Below, in pieces: positions 1-4,435 of a DNA stretch of 5,859 nucleotides (the first letter of the stretch is position 1; each line of letters opens with the position of its first letter). Both the position numbers and the translations under genes were made by a program. The notes below the pieces were generated by a model. That model saw nothing but the letters and a program-made list of their open reading frames with translations, was not told the DNA's origin and ran no database searches. Origin of the DNA: Euryarchaeota archaeon UBA121 (GTDB taxonomy: Archaea; Thermoplasmatota; Poseidoniia; Poseidoniales; Thalassarchaeaceae); contig DANL01000007.1 in assembly GCA_002499865.1 (NCBI GenBank), forward strand, positions 1 to 5,859, in the 5' to 3' direction.

Positions 1-1338
1 AGAGATATTTTTCTTGATGTATTTTTCAAGCTCTTTGGAGTTCTTGGCGTTAGCGCATATTGAGGCAGGGTTTCCGTGTTGAAAACATGATCGCGCAGTC
101 CCTGCCCCTATGGCAAGCCACTGGATTCTACCAAGATCAGGAATTACCTCAATCATATTCGAGGCACACCTTGAGGCAAAGGGAGATGTAAGTACTAAGA
201 TCGGCCATTTATTTCTAGGAAGAGAAAAATCTAGACGAAATTCGGGCCAATTATCTTTAATTTCTGTTAATTCAATAACCGGCGTGTTTAGAACCTCAAT
301 ACCGATATCTCCTAGTTTCATCCTCATTCTATCAGAATTCAACGTTGAGATTAATCTTGAAGAGCCTCGAAAACCCATATCACGTTTAGTGTCTGAGTCG
401 GTTTCTGACTTAGGAAGAGGCCCATTTTTATCAATTGCCAGAAGCTCGAAATTTTTTCCAGATGAGTACCGATCCCTCCAATCTTCAGGCGCAATGTATC
501 CATGCGACTCACCATCCACACACTCTACTCCCACTGGAGTTCTGCAACCTCCTCCCAGATATTTCAGAATCCTGCGTTCTTCACCTACTGAAACTTCGGT
601 ATAGTGGTCATTTAGTATTTCTCTGACCCAGCCAAACTCTGCCAATTTTTCTGTCAAACAATGTACAACTATCGCTCCCTGTCCTGGTGCAGTAGGCCAA
701 TCTACTGGATTTATTCTCATCGCATGTATGTCAAGGCTACCCTCTGGCAGTGCATCTAGTTGAGCAAGTCGCTGAATCCCGGCTTCAGCCAGGATGATGC
801 CCTCAACTCTCCCTTGGAGAAGTCTCTCAATTCTTGTCTCCACTCTCCCCCTTATCGCCAATGGAATAACATCATCCCTCTTAGACAAGAAAAATGACTG
901 CCTCCTAACAGATGACGTACCTATCCTTCCACCCTCAGGAAATGTATCCAAGACTACATCCAAGTCACTGGATTCAGATGAATTGATAACTTCGCCCAAT
1001 CTCTTAGTTCCTTTTGCCTCGTATGAAAGTAGGATGATATCAGAGGTAACTCCCCTCTCCAGATATGCCAAAGTCGATATCCTATCATCGTAATCAACCG
1101 GGACATCCTTGCTAGAATGCACTGCAATATCTATCTCGTCAAGAAATAATCTTTCGTCGACCGATTTGACAAATTGTCCAACATTCGACGAAAGATTACC
1201 TCCAAGGGACAGATCGCCAGTTGATTTGATTCCGATTATTTCTACATCAGCCTCATTATCGAGTAATTTTCCGGTAGCTAGCTCCGATTGCCACATCGCT
1301 AACTTGGATGTCCTACTTCCAAGCCTTATTTTCTTCAA
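1..1338 (-). CDS. hemCD: HemC-HemD fusion: porphobilinogen deaminase / uroporphyrinogen-III synthase (3' end beyond window)
   Basis: The HemC half condenses four porphobilinogens into hydroxymethylbilane; the HemD half closes and inverts it to uroporphyrinogen III, both in the cytoplasm. I read 446 codons from a TTG at 1338 to the window edge with no stop. HemC motifs: GSRTSKLA (7-14), KSTGD (38-42), HSSKDVP with catalytic Asp78 (E. coli Asp84), GTSSVRRQ (140-147), PTAPGQGA (215-222) and LGGGCRTP, whose Cys265 should carry the dipyrromethane cofactor. The third HemC domain is short and runs into a HemD-like part from about 320: TPVIEL (352-357), VLTSPFAS (382-389) and AIGAGTA (409-415). The TTG start is chosen because the next in-frame ATG (Met15) would remove the GSR motif, and because TTG overlaps the hemA stop as TTGA, suggesting translational coupling. 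Oddity: the usual RGNV is RGRV (163-166). HemC is near certain. HemD is a weaker call because that family diverges strongly and only ~127 residues are visible. Confidence 0.92.
   Translation of the reverse strand, partial: MKKIRLGSRTSKLAMWQSELATGKLLDNEADVEIIGIKSTGDLSLGGNLSSNVGQFVKSVDERLFLDEIDIAVHSSKDVPVDYDDRISTLAYLERGVTSDIILLSYEAKGTKRLGEVINSSESSDLDVVLDTFPEGGRIGTSSVRRQSFFLSKRDDVIPLAIRGRVETRIERLLQGRVEGIILAEAGIQRLAQLDALPEGSLDIHAMRINPVDWPTAPGQGAIVVHCLTEKLAEFGWVREILNDHYTEVSVGEERRILKYLGGGCRTPVGVECVDGESHGYIAPEDWRDRYSSGKNFELLAIDKNGPLPKSETDSDTKRDMGFRGSSRLISTLNSDRMRMKLGDIGIEVLNTPVIELTEIKDNWPEFRLDFSLPRNKWPILVLTSPFASRCASNMIEVIPDLGRIQWLAIGAGTARSCFQHGNPASICANAKNSKELEKYIKKNIS
1147..1198. repeat. Perfect 14-bp inverted repeat inside the HemC coding region
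   Basis: The arms at 1147-1160 (TAATCTTTCGTCGA) and 1185-1198 (TCGACGAAAGATTA) are exact reverse complements separated by 24 bases. The spacer holds a smaller dyad, GACAA-A-TTGTC, at 1168-1178, so the whole can fold as one nested hairpin in the hemA-hemCD mRNA. It encodes roughly residues 47-64 of HemCD, between KSTGD and the DIAVHSSKDVP motif. By a simple 4^-14 estimate, such a close perfect pair is not expected by chance in a window this size. Its function is unknown. Confidence 0.85.
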
Positions 1339-2699
1339 GCGCTAGCCCCCATGAGAGTGTCTAAGTTACTCATACGGACCATTTCTCTCATGACATCAAA
1401 TGAAATTTCTGACAGTAGATCTGAATTGATATCCCTATCTGTGTTCATGACCATATTTTGCAGATCATTTTCATTAAAAATACTGTCCTGATTGCATATC
1501 CACGTTGCTATCTCTCTTGAGAAAGCCTTCATCTGAGAGGCCTCTGAGGATCGACATTCCAGAGCCCCCCAGTCTTGAGATTTAGATTCAAGAGTCGAGT
1601 AGACATGCGCCCTAAATCTTGATTGAGTCCTTCCATTCAAAGCCTTCATGAACCTCTCTTCTATTGCAGCTATGATCAGATTGCCGGAATCAATGGTCTT
1701 CTCGTAATCCCACTCCTTTCCAAGCTTGTGAGCTGACCTTATCCAATACTCCATGTCCATCAATCCCTGTTCGGTGTTAAGACCGCTCCTATCAATGGAC
1801 GGTGGCCACGAAAAATCCATGACCTTCGTTGTTTCGGGGACGGGTAGAGGATTCTCCTGATTGAATGTGGGGAAGGTGTTTCTGATTGTTGATATTACGA
1901 TCGAGGGGTTCTCTTCCCCCTTCCATTCCTCAAAGCTCTTGAAGTTGATCAAGTCAACTAATTCAGGAGTTCTTTTCGAAGACTCTACTTTTGACCGTGT
2001 CACGACATGAATATTTTTCTGACCCAATCCAATTAGAATCTCTACTGCCTTTCTACCCATCGAGCCGTAGCCGATTACTGTGATTGAGCCTTGGTTATCT
2101 TCGCTTATTGCTTCCCGTATAGCTGAGGTGCCTAGGCTTAGCATTGATTCCGGGGTCTTGGTAAAACCAAGCTCCTTCCTCAAGCCTCTATTCGCCGCTA
2201 CGGCATGGTCGAGGAAGGTTGCGTTGTGTACACTCAAAAGCTTTGATTCCTTGTGCCATGCTATGGCGTCTCTGAATTGGCTCATGACCTGCAGTTCTCC
2301 TATTATGAAGGAATCTAATCCAGAGCAAATCTTGACAAGGTGCCTCCAAGCTTCCATACCTTTGAAGCTATCAAACGGGGCGTAATCCAAGCCTGAATTG
2401 GTGAGGACACTATTTTTGAGATGACTCACAGAGCAATCAAACCCCACGAACAGGACCCTGTTGCAGGTTGAGAACTCAAAAACATCACATCCGGCAGTCT
2501 CGGATAATCGCATGACATGGCTTTTTCTCTCTGGCTCATTCATACCTTCACTCGTTAACTCCTTGACGAACTCAAGATTATCTTTGGATAATCTCATACC
2601 TATCATCGACACACTTTCAATTCTCCTTGCTATGTGTTCATTTCCATCAATGGGAATACTTTCCTTCAGAAGTTGTCTGAAGTCAAAAGTTACACTCAT
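1335..2699 (-). CDS. hemA: Glutamyl-tRNA reductase
   Basis: HemA reduces glutamyl-tRNA(Glu) with NADPH to glutamate-1-semialdehyde, the first committed step of the C5 route to 5-aminolevulinate. The product has 454 residues from the ATG at 2699, within the family's usual range. Motifs, numbered from that ATG: EFSTCNRV with catalytic Cys79; WRHL with the conserved His120, then SGLDSFIIGELQ (126-137); the Rossmann NADPH loop GYGSMG (210-215) followed by VVTRS; VISTIRNT (268-275); VMDFSWPP (293-300); and a helical C-terminal dimerisation segment. About 30 residues precede the normal family start (near SVSMIGMRL), so there is a short N-terminal extension. A GTG at 2708 is also in frame, but it lies inside the Shine-Dalgarno sequence GGGTGAT, so ATG 2699 is preferred. 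The stop overlaps the TTG start of hemCD by four bases, and the two genes are probably cotranscribed. Catalytic residues are intact. Confidence 0.95.
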   Translation of the reverse strand: MSVTFDFRQLLKESIPIDGNEHIARRIESVSMIGMRLSKDNLEFVKELTSEGMNEPERKSHVMRLSETAGCDVFEFSTCNRVLFVGFDCSVSHLKNSVLTNSGLDYAPFDSFKGMEAWRHLVKICSGLDSFIIGELQVMSQFRDAIAWHKESKLLSVHNATFLDHAVAANRGLRKELGFTKTPESMLSLGTSAIREAISEDNQGSITVIGYGSMGRKAVEILIGLGQKNIHVVTRSKVESSKRTPELVDLINFKSFEEWKGEENPSIVISTIRNTFPTFNQENPLPVPETTKVMDFSWPPSIDRSGLNTEQGLMDMEYWIRSAHKLGKEWDYEKTIDSGNLIIAAIEERFMKALNGRTQSRFRAHVYSTLESKSQDWGALECRSSEASQMKAFSREIATWICNQDSIFNENDLQNMVMNTDRDINSDLLSEISFDVMREMVRMSNLDTLMGASA

Positions 2700-2703
2700 A
2701 GCA

Positions 2704-2710
2704 ATCACCC
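2704..2710 (-). promoter_or_regulatory. Ribosome-binding site of hemA
   Basis: On the minus strand GGGTGAT lies four bases before the ATG at 2699. GGTGAT is complementary to the conserved 3' end of 16S rRNA (AUCACC). The alternative GTG start (2708-2706) is part of this motif, so the site decides the start in favour of ATG 2699. Confidence 0.7.
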
Positions 2711-2740
2711 GGGTTACACTCCCAGAGTGCCGTCTAACCC
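2711..2740 (-). promoter_or_regulatory. Two-part hairpin or dyad in the hemA leader, abutting the ribosome-binding site
   Basis: In the hemA sense direction this reads GGGTTA, GACGG, CACTC, TGG, GAGTG, TAACCC. The outer arms (2735-2740 and 2711-2716) pair over 6 bp and the inner arms (2725-2729 and 2717-2721) over 5 bp, with a 5-base bulge on one side and a 3-base loop. The structure ends exactly where GGGTGAT begins, and ACCCGGGT across the junction is itself a palindrome. It could be an RNA element controlling hemA translation or a DNA operator. Which one depends on the transcription start, which I cannot place. No named riboswitch is recognised. Confidence 0.4.
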
Positions 2741-2830
2741 ACCCCTTATGAACATCATTTAACGTAAATCTGTGACGGAGATTTCATTTCCATCATCCGG
2801 AACTTGTTAGAGTGATGCGGCCCTGATGCA

Positions 2831-2843
2831 AATTCGCACTCCC
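2831..2843 (+). repeat. 13-bp repeat, copy 1 (AATTCGCACTCCC)
   Basis: It matches 3049-3061 (AATTCGCACACCC) at 12 of 13 positions, in the same orientation and 218 bases apart. Both copies lie between hemA and hemH, and each is followed by an A/T-rich stretch (TTTATG, TAAATC). A related core, GTTCGCAT, sits at 2855-2862. It might be a regulator-binding site or the relic of a small duplication. Confidence 0.4.
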
Positions 2844-2872
2844 TTTATGTGTGAGTTCGCATATTTTGTGGT

Positions 2873-3091
2873 ATGGAGCAGAGTTTGGACCTACAGATTG
2901 CCGCCCTGATTTTTCTTGGCGGCACGAAGAACCTCGTCTCCGAAAAGGAGCATGGAGACGTTGAAAGAATGACTGAAGACGAGGGTATTGAATGCGATCC
3001 GTCAAATCCGCACACGATGCTGAATGCAAACACCCCCGGCTTCTTCCCAATTCGCACACCCCTAAATCTTCCCAAGATGGTTAGACAGTAG
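2873..3091 (+). CDS. Doubtful 72-residue hypothetical protein
   Basis: An ATG-to-TAG frame of 72 codons. No family is recognised. The middle of the frame (about residues 22-45) is acidic and uses G-starting codons often, as real genes in this window do. The N-terminal stretch LQIAALIFLGG is hydrophobic but too short for a clear membrane segment. The only upstream ribosome-binding match is a weak GTGG directly before the ATG. Several minus-strand frames overlap it and look no better. It could be a small real gene, a decayed gene fragment, or chance. Confidence 0.22.
   Translation: MEQSLDLQIAALIFLGGTKNLVSEKEHGDVERMTEDEGIECDPSNPHTMLNANTPGFFPIRTPLNLPKMVRQ
3049..3061 (+). repeat. 13-bp repeat, copy 2 (AATTCGCACACCC)
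   Basis: This is the second copy of the 13-bp repeat at 2831-2843, with one mismatch. It lies near the 3' end of the doubtful small reading frame and about 140 bases before the preferred hemH start. Confidence 0.4.
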
Positions 3092-3192
3092 TTTATGAAC
3101 CGATTTTGATATCGTTGGTCATGAAGACAATAGAGTCAAGTCGATACTCTTGATTTTCCATGATGGTATTTTCAAAAAAATCTAACAAGCAG

Positions 3193-3198
3193 TGTGAT
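3193..3198 (+). promoter_or_regulatory. Ribosome-binding site deciding the hemH start
   Basis: TGTGAT lies three bases before the ATG at 3202; GTGAT matches the 16S rRNA anti-Shine-Dalgarno sequence. No comparable site precedes the upstream in-frame ATG pair at 3160 and 3163. The 12 bases TGTGATATCATG (3193-3204) recur exactly at 4409-4420 before the next gene. Confidence 0.55.
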
Positions 3199-3201
3199 AT
3201 C

Positions 3202-4368
3202 ATGAACCCAAATTTCATCCCACCCAAGAGGAAGACAAAGGTTGTTTTTGTGCAACTGGGATCGCCCGAGAGCCCGACACCGAAAGCTCTCAGAAAATAC
3301 CTCAGGGAATTCTTGGGCGATCCGAGGCTAATAGATCTCAATCCATGGCTGTGGAAATTTATATTGAATTTTTTTGTATTGCCATTCCGGCCAAAAAAAT
3401 CCGCAAAACTGTATGAGAGAATATGGGATGGTGAGAGCTTCCCACTCATTACCAATACCAAAGAGTTCACGAATAGGGTTAGAGAGAACCTGAAAGAGAT
3501 GGATCCAGAAGGATATGTAGAGGTCAATCATGCCTTCCTACTTTCTCCTCCGTATGTTAACGAAGTCTACGATAGTTGGGAAGAAGACCTCAGGAATGGA
3601 AGGGGCGCAACCAAGCTAATGGTAATACCAATGTTTCCCCAATATTCTGAAAGCACAGTCGCATCGGGAATTGATGCACTTGCTAGGGAATTGTCAAAGA
3701 GAGTCAAGATCCCCACATTTGAAGTTATTACAAACTTTCACCGCACACACGCCTTCGTAGACAATTCCGTCAAGATGATTGACTCGAAACTGGAAGAACT
3801 TAAGTCGAAAGGGATTGAAGCTGATAAGCTACTTCTGACATTCCATGGCATGCAAAAGAGACGCGTTGTGGAAAAAGGTGATGATTACTATCGCCACTGC
3901 TATGAGACATTCAGACTGATTGTCGACAGACTTCAAAATATCGACCCTGACAAAGCAATAATGACTTTCCAAAGCAAATTCGGTTCTGAAGAGTGGATAA
4001 CTCCCTACACAGAGGATACAGTAGAAGAACTAATTTCAGATGGCGACAAGGAGATAGTAGTCTACTCGCCTAGCTTCGTGGTTGATTGTCTAGAGACAAC
4101 AGATGAACTTGGTTACGAGCTAGCCAAGGATGCAAAGGAATGGGGAGGTAATATCCACACTGTCGATTGCCTCAATGTAGAGAATGATTGGTGCAGGGAC
4201 TTCGCCAAGTACACGTTTACTCAAGCAGAAGGATCCGCTCAGGAAAAAGAAAATCTGGAGTATCAACTAGTATCATCTGATTACGAAAGCATGCCGCCCC
4301 TAGTTATGGAGGAGCCAAGATTCTCAGCATCAAAAGAGGTTTTCCATCACACACTGGAAAACGATTGA
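3202..4368 (+). CDS. hemH: Ferrochelatase
   Basis: HemH inserts Fe2+ into protoporphyrin IX (or coproporphyrin III), the metal-insertion step of haem synthesis. From ATG 3202 the product has 388 residues; the frame also allows ATG 3160 (402 residues). I prefer 3202 because a GTGAT ribosome-binding site precedes it and homology begins only ~12 residues later at VVFVQLGSPESPTP. Motifs, numbered from 3202: FLGDPRLID (37-45), YERIWDGESFPLI (71-83), PMFPQYSEST (143-152), LTFHGM with catalytic His215, FQSKFGSEEW (256-265), DCLET with catalytic Glu298 and CLN (323-325). The IW and FQSKFG...W motifs resemble bacterial, proteobacterial-type enzymes. Oddities: the active-site Arg-Tyr (human) or Lys-His (Bacillus) pair reads Leu-Leu (113-114), and about 50 extra polar residues follow the family core. 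I see no C-terminal cysteine cluster for a [2Fe-2S] centre. It is divergent from hemA-hemCD and therefore a separate transcript. The family call is firm; which porphyrin it uses cannot be told. Confidence 0.95.
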   Translation: MNPNFIPPKRKTKVVFVQLGSPESPTPKALRKYLREFLGDPRLIDLNPWLWKFILNFFVLPFRPKKSAKLYERIWDGESFPLITNTKEFTNRVRENLKEMDPEGYVEVNHAFLLSPPYVNEVYDSWEEDLRNGRGATKLMVIPMFPQYSESTVASGIDALARELSKRVKIPTFEVITNFHRTHAFVDNSVKMIDSKLEELKSKGIEADKLLLTFHGMQKRRVVEKGDDYYRHCYETFRLIVDRLQNIDPDKAIMTFQSKFGSEEWITPYTEDTVEELISDGDKEIVVYSPSFVVDCLETTDELGYELAKDAKEWGGNIHTVDCLNVENDWCRDFAKYTFTQAEGSAQEKENLEYQLVSSDYESMPPLVMEEPRFSASKEVFHHTLEND

Positions 4369-4403
4369 TTTCAGTCCAACGTCCAATCAATGTACCATTC
4401 TCT

Positions 4404-4418
4404 TGATATGTGATATCA
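4404..4418. promoter_or_regulatory. 15-bp dyad TGATAT-GTG-ATATCA upstream of the lipoprotein gene
   Basis: Perfect 6-bp arms are separated by three bases, 14 bases before the lipoprotein start. The A/T-rich TGATAT/GATATC content could act as a TATA-like element or as an operator. Its right half overlaps the 12-mer TGTGATATCATG shared with the hemH start region. A role is inferred only from symmetry and position. Confidence 0.3.
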
Positions 4419-4435
4419 TGTTAGGATTACTATGA
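4418..4435 (+). other. Possible five-codon upstream frame coupled to the lipoprotein start
   Basis: ATG TTA GGA TTA CTA TGA encodes MLGLL and ends in a stop that overlaps the lipoprotein ATG as ATGA (4432-4435). It has a better GTGAT-type ribosome-binding site (4410-4414) than the lipoprotein gene itself, which has only AGGA (4423-4426). Termination and re-initiation could therefore feed ribosomes to the lipoprotein start. It may equally be chance. Confidence 0.25.
4423..4426 (+). promoter_or_regulatory. Weak ribosome-binding site of the lipoprotein gene
   Basis: AGGA lies five bases before the ATG at 4432. It is only a four-base match, weaker than the sites of hemA and hemH. Confidence 0.35.

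Larger units (their letters stand above)
2741..3192. other. Divergent hemA/hemH intergenic region
   Basis: No conserved gene or tRNA is recognised here. The region must hold promoters for both directions. Possible but weak archaeal TATA-like stretches are GTTAAATG (about 2756-2763, minus strand) for hemA, and GTTTATGAA (about 3090-3098) or GGTATTTTC (about 3164-3172) for hemH. A 6-bp dyad, AAATCT-N7-AGATTT, lies at 2766-2784. The other contents, a repeat pair and a doubtful small reading frame, are listed separately. The length is generous for a compact genome, so a small unrecognised gene or an RNA is possible. Confidence 0.5.
4369..4431 (+). other. Short gap between hemH and the lipoprotein gene
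   Basis: 63 bases with no T-run or strong hairpin that would mark a hemH terminator, so read-through into the lipoprotein gene is possible. It also contains a dyad and a five-codon frame that could give the downstream gene its own expression control. Confidence 0.4.

Noticed and set aside
110..1345. Plus-strand open frames over the hemCD region (110-604, 435-626, 794-1093, 1109-1345)
   Set aside because: They are antisense to a continuous minus-strand frame carrying clear HemC/HemD motifs, and none resembles a known protein.
2174..2218. 8-bp inverted repeat CCTTCCTC/GAGGAAGG inside hemA
   Set aside because: The length and 29-base spacing are compatible with chance, with no further pairing.
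2080..2751. Plus-strand open frames opposite hemA (2080-2385, 2461-2751)
   Set aside because: They are antisense to well-conserved HemA coding sequence and have no family resemblance.
2853..2870. GTTCGCATA resembling a tRNA T-loop
   Set aside because: No matching acceptor, D or anticodon arms could be found around it.
2899..2924. 7-bp GC-rich inverted repeat TGCCGCC/GGCGGCA with a T-rich 12-base loop
   Set aside because: Arms of seven are expected several times by chance in this length, and there is no T-run after it to make a terminator.
2793..3075. Minus-strand frames in the hemA-hemH gap (2793-3059, 2845-3075)
   Set aside because: Composition is unlike the real genes here (rich in Arg, Ser and Cys), with no motif and no ribosome-binding site.
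3093..3531. Minus-strand open frames opposite the start of hemH
   Set aside because: They are shadows of the ferrochelatase frame.
304..4417. Seven GATATC sites, more than a flat-composition expectation
   Set aside because: Most lie in coding sequence and follow from Asp-Ile or similar codon pairs. Only the two inside the shared 12-mer seem worth reporting.
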